The notes beneath the pieces are model-generated. The model searched no databases and was not told the DNA's origin. It saw nothing but the letters and a program-made list of their open reading frames with translations. Positions 29,716 to 40,450 of a DNA stretch of 60,514 nt are shown piece after piece. A program made the position numbers and the translations under genes. Location: positions 1 through 60,514 of the forward strand of contig JAOXFI010000049.1 of the NCBI GenBank assembly GCA_029232285.1. The letters run 5' to 3'. The number at the start of each line of letters is the position of its first letter. Positions within the stretch are counted from its first letter, which is position 1. The stretch comes from Agmasoma carcini (nom. nud.). Taxonomy: Eukaryota; Microsporidia; Thelohaniidae.

Positions 29716-30363
29716 TTATTTAATAGAAATATTAAGATCTTCAAGCATGCCATATTTTGCTAAATAGTTTGAAAAATTCTTAATTAACTCGTGATATTCC
29801 TCAAATTTTTTATAAATATTGATAAGAGTGGTAGAATAGTTGATTTGTTCTTTGAGGTAAAGGATTTGAACTTTGGTAATGAAATCATTAAATTCAAGGT
29901 ATTTATGATAAATAATATTGGAATTTTCATTGGCTAGCCCTAAGGCTTGTATTTTATAATAAAAGTAGTCATTTATTGTTTCGGAATTGCAATTAAGTAA
30001 ATATTTTTGTAGCTCCAAGTATATAATTTTGGATTTTTTATAATTTACAAAAATATTGGTTTTCTTTGAATAATCATTAAGTAAATTACAGAACACCAGT
30101 GCAGGTTGACTGTAAAGGTTTTTTCCTTTATAGCAAGTCGAGTCATTGAAATGATTCACCATATTTTTAATGAGATCAATATGTTCAAGGTTTTGATTAA
30201 ATTCTTTAAGGATTTCAGAAATGTGTACATGAGTTTTCAATGAGTGTTGAATGATGTTACATGTGGTGATGTTGCTAACCAATGTGTCTTCCGTGTGAAT
30301 ATCAGATATTTCTGAACTCCAAACCAAGATTAAGTTTAGAAAATAGATTTTTTTTAAAAACAT
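29716..30363 (-). CDS. Probable secreted protein, family member A
   Basis: A 215-residue protein starting at the ATG at 30363; the frame is open for ten further codons upstream but lacks an ATG there. Residues 1-19 (MFLKKIYFLNLILVWSSEI) look like a signal peptide. The remainder is helical and Asn/Lys/Tyr-rich, with a single STCYKGKNLY block that resembles LLCYKGKKSL in the protein at 39.1 kb. Similarity to that protein is otherwise weak, so family membership is tentative. No domain known to me. Such small secreted proteins scattered in repeat-rich DNA are common in microsporidia and are often candidate host-exposed factors (inference). Confidence 0.55.
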   Translation of the reverse strand: MFLKKIYFLNLILVWSSEISDIHTEDTLVSNITTCNIIQHSLKTHVHISEILKEFNQNLEHIDLIKNMVNHFNDSTCYKGKNLYSQPALVFCNLLNDYSKKTNIFVNYKKSKIIYLELQKYLLNCNSETINDYFYYKIQALGLANENSNIIYHKYLEFNDFITKVQILYLKEQINYSTTLINIYKKFEEYHELIKNFSNYLAKYGMLEDLNISIK

Positions 30364-30393
30364 AAAAATATTTTTTTGATAGTATAAATACAA

Positions 30394-31036
30394 ATATAAG
30401 AATTAATTAATGAATATTTACATTTTATATTTCCTAAATAATTCAATCTTTTTATAATAATTAATAAATTTTTATGTTTCCTTTAATGAATTGACATATA
30501 TCAATTGATTTACCAGGCTTAGAATTGTTCAATTTTTAATAAATGGTAATTTTGAATTAATTAAATGTATTTAAGGTTTGAAATATTATTTACCAATGCG
30601 AACTCTAATATATTAAAATATTATTATACCATGTTTATGTATTAAATGACTATAATTGTTATAAATGTAATTTTATAAAAATAATTTTCAATATTTTCAT
30701 AGTTATAAATATCTGAAATATTAATTAAGTTTATATAGAAATATTAAATTAATAAATCCTGATTAAAATTAATTTTTAACTTAGTATGTTATGTTAAAAT
30801 ATAAAATAATTATGATGTTTAAGTTAATTATATAGTTAGTTAGTTTATAGGTCTACATCTTTATCACAAAACATAATATAAGAAATTATATCAATGAAAT
30901 TTAACTGTTAATAAAAAGTCTAATAATTTAATATTGTTCTGAAGGACGGTATTCCTGTGTGAAGAGAACCGTTATTCGGGTAATTAAGATTAAAAAACTA
31001 ACTAAAACACTCTAGATATATTGTTTTCAACATATA
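30394..31036. other. AT-rich spacer
   Basis: Nothing recognisable between the secreted protein gene and the transposon at 31.0 kb. Confidence 0.45.
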
Positions 31037-31200
31037 CACCGCTTTGCAAAAAAGTAGCACCCCAAAAAATGAAGATCTTGTGCTATATAAAACTAAATAG
31101 AAAAAATATATAATAAAATAAACTCTTTAAATACATATATATATATATTCTTGTGTTTTTTAATATTTCAATGTGAATTCTAAATATAATATTTAATGTG
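31037..31200 (+). repeat. Left TIR of the 31-kb transposon
   Basis: Starts CACCGCTTTGCAAAAAAGTA and includes GTGCTATATAAAACTAAATA and AAATAAACTCTTTAAATACA, both mirrored at the right end. Confidence 0.75.
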
Positions 31201-31379
31201 AACATGTTCGTAAAAAAGGTAATATTTTGAAATTTAATAATTAACATGTCTCCTCTCAGATCTATAAATAACCAAAGCTCAAATCATAATACCTCTTTAT
31301 TTTTGATTTATATTGTATCATATTTAAAAAAATATCCGTTAATTCACCTTCCTTCAAAAACCAAAAACGTCTCAATTTT

Positions 31380-32160
31380 CGCTTAATATATGCCTAAATA
31401 TACTCGAAAGGGTTTAGATCGGGCGATTTTGGTAATATTTTATTAAATTCTAATTTTATGAATTCATCATTGTTTGAACTGACTTTGCTGTGTGACAAGG
31501 TGCATTGTCTTACTGGAAAATAAAAACTAAAATATTATCATAAATGCAAATTCTTTGAGATTTAAGCAAGAAGTTGTTTATACGTAGCATCAATAGTATA
31601 ATCAAGAAAACACAAGTTTGGCTACTCTTTTAGATGATATGCAACCAATACCAATATTGATCCTCCACCATACTTTAATTATAGTGAAATATGCTTAGGA
31701 TTTAGCCTTTTCATTTTTCTTCGTCGCACAAAACAAGAACTATCTGGCTGATAAAGGTTAATCTGCATTCATCAGAAAAAAGTTGATTTAAGCTCAGTTT
31801 TTGAAAATTCTAAAAAATCATTACATAATTATAAAAATAATGTGTTGATACCTTGTTTGTTTATAGTCCTTGATATTGTTGACATGTATACATTGATATC
31901 GTATTGCCTTAACATGCTATTTTTTATTTCTGATAAAGTGATAAATAAGTTTTTATCAATACACCTTATCAAATATTTTACTGAAAAGGAATTAAACTTC
32001 ATATATCATCGAAATCTCGTCCTTAGATTAATTTGTTCTTTGTTGATATTTTGCATTATCCTGCGCGAAATATTGGGTTTAAAAGAGATAGAATTTTGGC
32101 TTAAACATTTATTAAATCACTTATAACATTAATTTTTGCTCTTTTAAAAATGTTTTGACA
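31380..32160 (-). pseudogene. Broken transposase inside the 31-kb element
   Basis: Homology is visible only as short blocks in different frames (SPDLNPFEY near the C-terminus, DKNLFITLSEIKN near the N-terminus). An open plus-strand frame at 31842-32126 is a shadow of this gene and is not itself coding. Confidence 0.65.
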
Positions 32161-32204
32161 TGGGTTATTCGTTAAATAAAATTTTATTATAAAAACATAG
32201 GGAA

Positions 32205-32368
32205 GTTTCAGCTGCTACATCTTTTTCAAACTAAATATTATATTTAGAATATTAAAACACAAATATATATGTATTTAAAGAGTTTATTTTAATTAATATT
32301 TTTTCTATCTAGTTTTATATAGCACAGGATCTTCATTTTTTGGGGTGCTACTTTTTTACAAAGCAGTG
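32205..32368 (-). repeat. Right TIR of the 31-kb transposon
   Basis: Inverse of the left repeat; on the minus strand it starts CACTGCTTTGTAAAAAAGTA and is preceded on that strand by TA. Confidence 0.75.
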
Positions 32369-32636
32369 TATATAAATGCAATTTCTAAATATGTTGATTA
32401 AATTGTTTAATTAGATCAAATAACAAATAAAATCACATTTTACAATATGTTTTTCTCACATTAACATTATGTAAATACGATTCCAACAACCCAGTACAAA
32501 AACCCATAATATTTTTGATCTCTTATAAAGACTCAATATTTTAATTATGAACTCTATAATAAAATTTAAACTATAATTAACTGTCAAATAAGTAAAGTTA
32601 AATTTGGGGTTTTTATATAATTAGACCATATATCAT

Positions 32637-33075
32637 TCTATAATATCCTTCTCTTCACACATTTTTGATTTATGTAACAGAGTTGATTCACTCTTATCCT
32701 CATCTAGCTTAACAAAATATTTTGAATGTGAAGTTGATGTATTTGCAATACCAAACACCACTCGGTTTTATCATCAACTTTGTGCTTTTACTTGAATTAT
32801 AATCAAACCACCTATCATAATTAGAGATTTATCAAAATATAATTTTATTATTTCTTTTATATTTTGGAGCATCTTGTTTGTCAAACTTCTAAATAAATTA
32901 TATTCCAGAAAGTGTGGTATATTATCAATTGAATTCACATACCATACTTTCTTAATAGAAGTCTTACAACAACATATCAGCATTTTTCATCTTACTATAT
33001 TAATAACACCAGTGGTATTGTTTTGGATTATTACAAATTTATTTTCAAAATTTAACATTGTAAATTTTTAAGGTA
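32637..33075 (-). pseudogene. Possible degraded protein gene, unidentified
   Basis: The minus strand shows coding-like texture in two frames. A 69-residue open block (32774-32983) ends in a hydrophobic stretch LIMIGGLIIIQ. Further downstream another frame gives TSHSKYFVKLDEDKSESTLL and a charged tail ending at about 32637. I do not recognise it. It could be the wreck of a membrane protein or simply chance; low confidence. Confidence 0.22.
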
Positions 33076-33401
33076 ATATGGTGTGATAAAACAAATTGCT
33101 GTGGGCTTGGGAAATGTTTTGAATAAATCCACTTCATTTCGAAGCTTTATTTTATTGTTTTTAAGGATAAGTATGTGTCTAATAGTTTATTATTTTGTTT
33201 ATTAACCTTACAAAAACTTATCCTATGATAATGCTTACTTTGTGTTTCTATACACACAAAACATTAAAATTATCAGTCATTTCGGAACCTAAAAATAACA
33301 AAAATAGTTGTATTAAGTTAAAAAATTATGACAGAAATTAAATGACTTCAAAGATAAAAATTGAAATAGCACTAATATAAAACTAAAATACGTGATATAT
33401 A
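33076..33401. other. AT-rich spacer
   Basis: Nothing recognisable before the transposon at 33.4 kb. Confidence 0.4.
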
Positions 33402-34704
33402 GTTTTTTAAAAGATTTAACGATTGTTACAAAAAGTTTAACGATTGTTTTAAAAAGTTAAATAATATTTACTAAAATTTACATTTTTTAATTGTATATTT
33501 CTATTGTTTAAAATACAATATAAATATTCTTACAATTCAAAAAATATATTTAAGTTTTATTTTATTATGTGTATATATTTGGTAAATAACAATAAATTGT
33601 AAAATTTTTAATCAAAAATTGATTCATTATGAATAACCCTTTCCAAGTATGAAAGCATATTTTCTCAGTATCCTTTGCAGTCATCTTTTGTAATTTCATT
33701 AAACCCATTTTCAATATTATCCAACAGATCTGCCTCGGATCTAGAATTTGACCTAATAACATGATTCTTATATTTTGAAAAACAATTTTCAATTGGATTA
33801 AGGAATTCTGAATAAGGCGGTAGAAAAGGAATTTCATGTCGGCTATTTTCAAATAAATTCTTTATTAATTGTTGCATTATAAAACAAGGGTCTATCAATT
33901 TGATCATTTACATATGAAATAAGATTTTCAAGATATTCACAAAACTTAACACCATCATATCTTAGCGCATTATGCTCATAATAAACGAGACCACCTCTTT
34001 GATAAGCCGCACATACACTTAAATTCCTTGATCGTATCGCAGCAATTATTGTAAAGGCACAGTACCTTAAGTGCTCTTCCTCTTTTAGTTCTCATTGTTA
34101 CACAAAACTCTACTTCATCGACAAAAATAATATTATTTTCCGAATAATGGGTACATACCCGATAAAAAGAATCAGCATAGGCATGCCTTTTTGTAATATT
34201 GTCTGGTGCATTCTCAGCATTTACAACCCTCGCAATGTGTTTAAGGCTATAATTAAAGTCATTAAGTATCCTATGAATAGATGATATTGAGATAATTAAA
34301 TTGTATTTATCCATTATACTTATAATTGTTAAGTCTGCATTATCATCCACCAATCTTTTCACATATTGCCTTTGCTCATTTGATAATCTTTTCTTCCTTC
34401 CACACTTTGAATAAGACATTTCAATAACCCCGTTTTTATAAATTTATTTATGATGCTGCTAATGGTAGATTGTGGAAGCTTCATGTCATTTGAAATATCA
34501 ACCTTTCGAATTCCCAACTTTAACTTCTCGATAATCGAATGTCTTATTTGGTCATGGATAAAATTCCTGATCATAGTTTTTTTATAGGAACAATTTAAAA
34601 AAAATATGTAATAATGATTAATGTAAATTTATAAAAATTATTTGATATAAATAAATAATTGTTTATTTTTTTTAACAATTGTTAAACTTTTATTAAAAAA
34701 ACCT
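33402..34704 (-). mobile_element. IS630/Tc1/mariner-type transposon, third family
   Basis: The left end (GTTTTTTAAAAGATTTAACG) and the inverted right end (GGTTTTTTTAATAAAAGTTT) are related; both contain TTTAACRATTGTT and sit beside TA. A nearly intact minus-strand transposase occupies most of the interior. The exact end positions are estimated to within a few bases. This is the least decayed transposase in the window. Confidence 0.8.
33665..34574 (-). pseudogene. IS630-like DDE transposase, frameshifted
   Basis: Three open blocks in order. An N-terminal homeodomain-like HTH (34359-34574) includes IRKVDISNDMKLPQSTISSI. A middle block (33976-34419) has KCGRKKRLSNEQRQYVKRLV followed by the catalytic FVDEVEFCV, like the xxDExxxxx first acidic residue of IS630/pogo-type enzymes, and MRTKRGRA. 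A C-terminal block (33665-33907) has IPFLPPYSEFLNPIENCFSK, the family signature PPYSPxLNPIE around the last acidic residue. The middle and last blocks are separated by roughly 70 bp in other frames; the block around the second Asp was not clearly identified. It appears to need at least two frame corrections, so it is called a pseudogene. Confidence 0.85.
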
Positions 34705-35389
34705 TATAATGTGTATATTATGTGATAATAATGAAGTTAGAACAACAGTCTTTTATGATAGAAGTCTAAAGTGTTTTGAAAAAGGGTATAATACGATAAA
34801 AATAAAAAGTTATCATTATTATTACTTGCTATCTCAAATTAAAACATCAAGGGGTTTAAAATATGATATAATAAAAATTGTTAGGTCTTAAAATATTTTT
34901 ATCTAATGCGGTACTAGTATTTAAATTATTGTATTGTGGTGATCTGATTTGTTGCCACAATGATTATTTATAAAAGTCTGCCAAAAATTTACCAAATGTT
35001 TATATATGAACTACCGATATAATAAGATATGTAAACCATCTTTGATAAACTTTTACTACTCCACGGGGTGGTTCTGCAGTGAGTTACCAAAATATTATTA
35101 TATTATCGTAATGCAGCTCAGCCATGATATACTTAGCTATATGATAGATTATGATACAATAATCCTTAATTGACGAGTCAATCTATTTAAAGGTAATTCA
35201 CAATGCTTAAGAATAAACAACCTTATACAAATCTATCTATTTTTATGCTTCTATAGCGCATCTATACAGCAATACATCACAATATTTATATTTTTATTGT
35301 AGTTTTTCTACTCTTTAATAATGGTATAATTTTTATAGATCAGTATATATTATAAATAGCATATAATATTAACAATAGTAAAATATAAT
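34705..35389. other. AT-rich spacer
   Basis: A short plus-strand frame at 34709-34891 begins MCILCDNNEVRTTVFYDRSL, but no start signal, homology or signal peptide supports it. Nothing else is visible. Confidence 0.4.
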
Positions 35390-36091
35390 TTAATCAGTGT
35401 TATCCACATTTCCCCATTTCAACATTTTAAACATGACTTCATTACCCATAGCTAAAAGACACATATTTTCATCTAAGAAATGTTTATATTTCCTAAGAAA
35501 ACAACTATCTTTAATTAAATCAATTTCTTTATGATTGTTATAAATAAACTTAAGTATAAGATCAAAGTCTTTCGAAGCCTTCTTTAATCTGTTAAGGTAT
35601 ATTAACTGTTCAGATTGATTCTTTTTATTGATCTCAATTATGCTATTCTTTAAATAATTTTTTATAATTTTATTTAAGAAATCAATAAAAACATTTGAAT
35701 TTGAAAATGATAATTCTAGCTTATTTCTGATTAAATAATCATTAACCAGTCCTAAATGTATTGAATCGTTTGGTGGCATTATAAACAAACTTTTATAGGT
35801 AGTTTTACATCTTCGTGTTACAATATTAGCATTATTAAGTAATAAAAGAAGATATTGTTCATTGCTTAATATAAACATGCTTTCGTCTGTTCTAGCATCA
35901 ATGTAACTATTAATTGATTCCAAAATAGTGTTGATGTTAAATTTTAAGAGATTTGGATCTTTAGAAATCCGACAAATCTCTATTTCACTTAATATTGCAT
36001 CATCATTGGATGTGGTGCTTGATACTTCGTCATTTCCACCTTTACACCAACAAAAACTTAAAATAAAAAGAATTATAACTTTTACTTCCAT
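35390..36091 (-). CDS. Secreted protein, family member B
   Basis: A 233-residue protein with a clear signal peptide (MEVKVIILFILSFCWCKGG) and a strong AAATTTTTACC start signal touching the ATG. The mature part is helical and charged. NDDAILSEIEICRISKD near residue 28 and INTILESINSYIDAR near 54 align with SPDAILNIEELEVLKQD and LNDLLDTMISYVDTR of the protein at 39.1 kb, and the C-terminal CFLRKYKHFLDEN aligns with SYKYTSFLMKYKD there. The two are therefore diverged paralogs 3 kb apart on the same strand. No known domain; function unknown, possibly host-directed. The start signal argues it is expressed. Confidence 0.72.
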   Translation of the reverse strand: MEVKVIILFILSFCWCKGGNDEVSSTTSNDDAILSEIEICRISKDPNLLKFNINTILESINSYIDARTDESMFILSNEQYLLLLLNNANIVTRRCKTTYKSLFIMPPNDSIHLGLVNDYLIRNKLELSFSNSNVFIDFLNKIIKNYLKNSIIEINKKNQSEQLIYLNRLKKASKDFDLILKFIYNNHKEIDLIKDSCFLRKYKHFLDENMCLLAMGNEVMFKMLKWGNVDNTD

Positions 36092-36102
36092 GGTAAAAAT
36101 TT
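36092..36102 (-). promoter_or_regulatory. AAATTTTTACC start signal of secreted protein B
   Basis: On the minus strand AAATTTTTACC directly abuts the ATG at 36091. Confidence 0.6.
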
Positions 36103-37283
36103 AAGGAATTTTTTAATTTTCAATTTATGATAGATGTCTCTATATTTAATTAAGTTTTATTTTCATATATTTAAATATTTTTAGAGTATTTTTGACAGGA
36201 ATTTTTTTTAAATAAATTATAGTAGCCTCTGTTACAGACGAATCACTAAAAATTGTAAATTAGAGAAAGATACTCAACTAAAAGCTTATTTGCTACTGTA
36301 AAAAAATTTACAATTTTACCCAATGAACCAACACACAAGAAGAGAAGACAATCAAATCTAATAAAAGATAGTTACACCAATTCTGGCATATATCCGTCTC
36401 AAGAGACTTTTATATTATATTTGGTATTTAATATGCTTATATATTAGAATTTTAAAAATATTTTATTTATTTAAAACCATGGTAAGAACAAGGCATGATA
36501 ATAAGATTATAAACCCATCATTGGTATTATCGTTTGATTGAATAATAAAATATATAAAGATCTTTTATATTCAAGATTAGGTATAATGAAGAAAGATTAA
36601 ATTTATGGCACAATTTAGATTGATTGAAAATAGCATTAACTGTTCGGTGTGTGATACATTAATGGTCCTAATTGATAACAGTAGCAATGTCTTAAAAGGG
36701 TTACTTTAAAAAAGCTATTTTTTAAAATATGACTAAGCTTTAAATATTATTAAAAATTATAATAAAACCAGTTTTATATACCTCGAACAGGCTTACAATC
36801 ACAAATAAACTCAACAAAAGACAATGCAATTATGTGTATAGATAATATGATACACTCTCTTTTAACATATAGAAATATATAACAGAGGTAGAGTTAAAAG
36901 AGAACAAAAATTGCTTTGTGGGAGTAGTAAGCAATAGAACAGGTCAACGAAGATAAGAATTATTATAAATAATATAAAAGAATGTTAATTAAATATAATA
37001 AATAGCAGATATGAACATAAGACCATCAAACGTTCATGATACAAATGTACACACGTAATCTATTGTGTGTCTCTGATATCGGGTAAAATATGAGCTTAGT
37101 AAGAAAAAAGGTATTATAAATCAAATTTTTCATTTAAGAAGAAAAAGGGTTAACGTTTTATTGGCATTAATGAATTGTGATTCCTATGATTAAGAATTTC
37201 GTAATATTTTTCTCCAGGGGAATATTCAAGGAATTTTATAAAATCCTTTATAATTCCAAATGTTTCTTGAAACAGACATGAAC
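36103..37283. other. Spacer with dispersed repeat family 2
   Basis: No gene. The 36222-36370 segment is a repeat copy; the rest is AT-rich without recognisable structure. Confidence 0.45.
36222..36370 (+). repeat. Dispersed repeat family 2, copy 3 (3' part)
   Basis: Shares GTTACAGACGAATCA-like, TTGCTACTGTAAAAAAATTT, TTTACCCAATGAACCAACAC and GAAGACAATCAAAT with 20590-20720. Confidence 0.5.
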
Positions 37284-37616
37284 CTAAATTCTACTTATTA
37301 AGGCTACAGTGTCGCTTTCTACATGCCATCTACGACAATATTTAAAAATAAACTTAATAATATTATAATTTTTGATAAATAATGATGTATCTTTATGAAT
37401 TAGTCCTAAAAATATATCTTCAATCAATTGTACCCGATTTTTTGTTTTTAAACAAATTGATATACACTGTTTTACTAAGAATGGCATTCTTCCGTTGGAG
37501 AGACCATTATAACCAAAATTATAAATATAAATAATGAATTCTATTGAGGTTTTATAGATTGCAATGACTTTAAGTGTAAAAATACAATAAAATATAATAA
37601 TTATCCTAAAAAACAT
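37284..37616 (-). pseudogene. Possible truncated member of the secreted family
   Basis: From the first ATG (37616) the frame gives 110 residues beginning MFFRIIIIFYCIFTLKVIAI, which could be a signal peptide. The end, KDTSLFIKNYNIIKFIFKYC followed by RRWHVES, resembles the C-terminal YTSFLMKYKDVIIRSLKLRR of the protein at 39.1 kb in spacing and basic ending. The central region of that family is missing. It may be a decayed paralog or a short independent gene; no start motif supports expression. Confidence 0.3.
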
Positions 37617-37674
37617 GCAAAACACAAAATAATAGTGATTAGAAACGCTATACAACTTTTCACATTTTCTAAAA

Positions 37675-38060
37675 GAATAAAAAAGTATTTAATATTTATC
37701 TAGAAAAATTGGAGCATATATCAATAAGATTAAAAAAGAAAATGGATGGCGTTAATAGAAGATATACAATTATAATACTTTGAATAAAACAAAACATCAT
37801 TATATCTTAAATGATAACATTAAGACTTTAAAGATGAAATTGTAGCTGGGTTTGGTGCTATTACGTACATCCTCATTTATATCTTTTGAAGTGGCTATCT
37901 CTATCTACTTTAAATTGGTTCCTAGTGCTAACAAGCAAATCATATCATTTTAGTCTTAGTTTATTTAGCTGTTGTGTCTGAAGTTACAACGTAGAGGTGC
38001 AGATTTATCTCACATCTATTTTTAAAATTAAAATCAATATGGACCATATAATGCAATAAA
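37675..38060 (+). repeat. Dispersed repeat family 1, copy 4
   Basis: Contains GACTTTAAAGATGAAATTGT, AGCTGGGTTTGGTGCTATTA, CGTACATCC and a TTATATCTT block in the order seen in copies 1-3, but is more diverged after about 37880. Confidence 0.6.
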
Positions 38061-39090
38061 ACCCAATTTTAAATTTTAATAAAATTTTGTGATCGACTAT
38101 GTTTTAAATAATGATGTAATAAATGGTATTTACCAAGAACCAATTAAAATATTAAATACCGGTATCACAGATGAGGCATTTAAAAGATTTTGACCATAAA
38201 AAGAAATACTACGATATCAGTTTTTGTTTATTTAAGGTATTTATATACACTCTTGAGATTTGGTCAAGTGACCGAGGTACCCAGAAATTACAAAATTATA
38301 TTTATTTAGGACTGTTCAAATTCATGATTTAATTATATTTTTATAATTAGAATATCTGCTTAGGTTTATACAACATTGTGATATTGATTATAACCTTCTA
38401 GCAAGACAGTCCAATTTATTGTATTTAAAATTCTTTTTTTATATTTAACCACTTTTACTGCTATAAATATTATTTTTTGATTTTAGGCTTTTGCTTAATT
38501 GAAACATTTTTTTATTATGATATATTAGTAGAATTGAAGGTTTGGTACCCGTCAGTAATTTTATAAGGTTGATGTGTAGCAATAATCATTAAATAGTACT
38601 AAAAGAAATATTTAGATGTTGTATCTAATCATTAAGTATACTGTCGTAATGTCGAACCTTAGGCATTCATCTGCCCCTAAAATTGTATCCAGGAAATAAA
38701 AATTACCCCACCGGAAAATAATGAAGAAATCCAACGGAGAGATAAAAACAATAAATAAAAGTTTTGAAGTAAAGTCTATTTAAGACATTTACTAGGACTC
38801 CGCCCACATTCCTTTCACAAGAATACAAAATAAAAATAAATAATTTATTTTATTATACACGATCACTAAAGTATTATATTTTGGTCAATATTTATAAAAA
38901 ATACAAATATGTAACCGTAAAAGCTATAAATTGTTTGTAATGAAAAACTTGGTTGTTTTATTCTTCTGGCTCTGTTGATTGCCATTGGGCGGGATATAAT
39001 TTTTCCTATTTATAGTTTCAATAATTCCGATTCATCTTGTAATATTTACCATAATATTACATTTTATATTTAACATAGAACTACTTATAT
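38061..39090. other. AT-rich spacer
   Basis: No gene or repeat recognised. Confidence 0.4.
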
Positions 39091-39795
39091 TTAAATTTGA
39101 TTTATTACCCTTTCTGAATTTCTTCTAAGCTTTAACGATCGTATAATCACATCTTTATATTTCATTAAGAATGATGTATACTTATAAGATGTATCTTGAG
39201 TCATAAGATCTCCAGAATAATATTCATATTGTATACATTTAAGAATATCATAGAATTTTTTTACAACATATTTTAAGAAATTCAATTCAAGAACAATATT
39301 GTAATTTTGAACATGATCATTACCATTTTGCAAGCTTTTCTTACCTTTATAACATAATAATGTATTTAAATGCTTTAAACTATGTAAAATATGGTAATTA
39401 TGATAATCTAAGTAGAATAAAACCCTGTCTTTATCACTTTTGATATGTTTTTCATCAAAAAAATCATTCATTTTAATTCTATTTAAATATTCAGGAATGG
39501 GTGGATAATTTACAAACTCTTTGTAACTTGACCAGTTCATATACTCTAAATTATCCATTATATAGTTGTTGTAGTCTGATAATAAAGACTCTGTAGTATT
39601 AATAACATCTAAGTTCAATCTTGTATCAACATAGCTTATCATAGTATCAAGCAAATCATTAAGGAAAAATTTTGTTTTTTCAGTGTCCTGTTTAAGTACT
39701 TCCAATTCTTCTATGTTAAGTATAGCATCAGGTGAATTCGTTGAGCTAGAAATAGCACTATGACTTGACAGTCCTAAAACCAAAATTTTGAACAT
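39091..39795 (-). CDS. Secreted protein, family member C
   Basis: A 234-residue protein with a short hydrophobic N-terminus (MFKILVLGLSSHSAISSS) that could serve as a signal peptide. It aligns with member B at 35.4 kb over its N-terminal 40 mature residues (SPDAILNIEELEVLKQD, FLNDLLDTMISYVDTR) and near its C-terminus. LLCYKGKKSL at about 146 recalls STCYKGKNLY of member A at 29.7 kb. It is mostly helical, Asn/Tyr/Leu-rich, with only one cysteine. No recognised domain. No clear CCC motif precedes the ATG, only CCT. All members lie on the minus strand within 10 kb of transposon-rich DNA, which suggests duplication and spreading in an accessory zone. Confidence 0.65.
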   Translation of the reverse strand: MFKILVLGLSSHSAISSSTNSPDAILNIEELEVLKQDTEKTKFFLNDLLDTMISYVDTRLNLDVINTTESLLSDYNNYIMDNLEYMNWSSYKEFVNYPPIPEYLNRIKMNDFFDEKHIKSDKDRVLFYLDYHNYHILHSLKHLNTLLCYKGKKSLQNGNDHVQNYNIVLELNFLKYVVKKFYDILKCIQYEYYSGDLMTQDTSYKYTSFLMKYKDVIIRSLKLRRNSERVINQI

Positions 39796-40450
39796 AGGTT
39801 TATTAATTCCTTTTTTATATATTTTGAGTACTATATCATAATATCAATGATGTAATTTAAATTTTGTATGTTTTTGTTCTTTTTTTGTTTATTATCAATT
39901 TTACAATTTCTATATTCTATTTTTTAGCCTATATCAATTGTTTAAAAATCTTTTGATATCTAAAATAATCATTTTGAGAAAGCTGATATGATCTGTAGAA
40001 TTACATCTCTTTGTTCGGAATTTTATATATTTTAACTATTTCTTAAATCTAAAAATATAAATGTGATCTTTATGGTTTTCAATTACAATTGAAAAACTCT
40101 TTATTTTGTATATAACCTAACAATGGTTGCAGGTATATAAAATAGAAGATTTACACATATTTATGTTATAAACCAAATATGTTTGGTTTTTTGGTTAATA
40201 ATGAAAACACTAAATGAATATAACTATGTTTGTAGTTATTACTGCATATCACATTTTTAATTTTATATGTATATTGTTATATGTTTTTTACGATTTTTGT
40301 AGAATTGGGGAAAAAGTCGGACACCTTAAAAAAAGATGATTCTGTCTTTAAACTATACACTTACGAATATTCATTAGTTTTTAAACTTAAAGACGATAGA
40401 ATGTAATAAGGGTGAATTTTAAAAACATGGGTGTACCCAAATCATCAGTA
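39796..40450. other. AT-rich spacer
   Basis: No gene. A short GTCGGACACCTTAAAAAAAG block near 40317 recalls the end of the 2.67-kb Tc1 family but no matching partner end was found. Confidence 0.4.

Larger units (their letters stand above)
31037..32368 (-). mobile_element. Tc1/mariner-type transposon, second family, inactive
   Basis: The ends are CACCGCTTTGCAAAAAAGTA (left) and the inverse of CACTGCTTTGTAAAAAAGTA (right), each flanked by TA. Both continue with GCACCCCAAAAAATGAAGAT, and the terminal inverted repeats can be followed for about 160 bp. Length is 1,332 bp. The minus strand carries a decayed transposase: near 31400-31440 it reads KSPDLNPFEYI, the last catalytic block, and near 31940 DKNLFITLSEIKN, an N-terminal HTH-region match. 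Stops and shifts are frequent. The end sequence differs from that of the 2.67-kb family, so it is a separate lineage. Confidence 0.85.

Noticed and set aside
31842..32126. 94-codon plus-strand frame
   Set aside because: Antisense to the transposase of the 31-kb element, as shown by family motifs on the minus strand.
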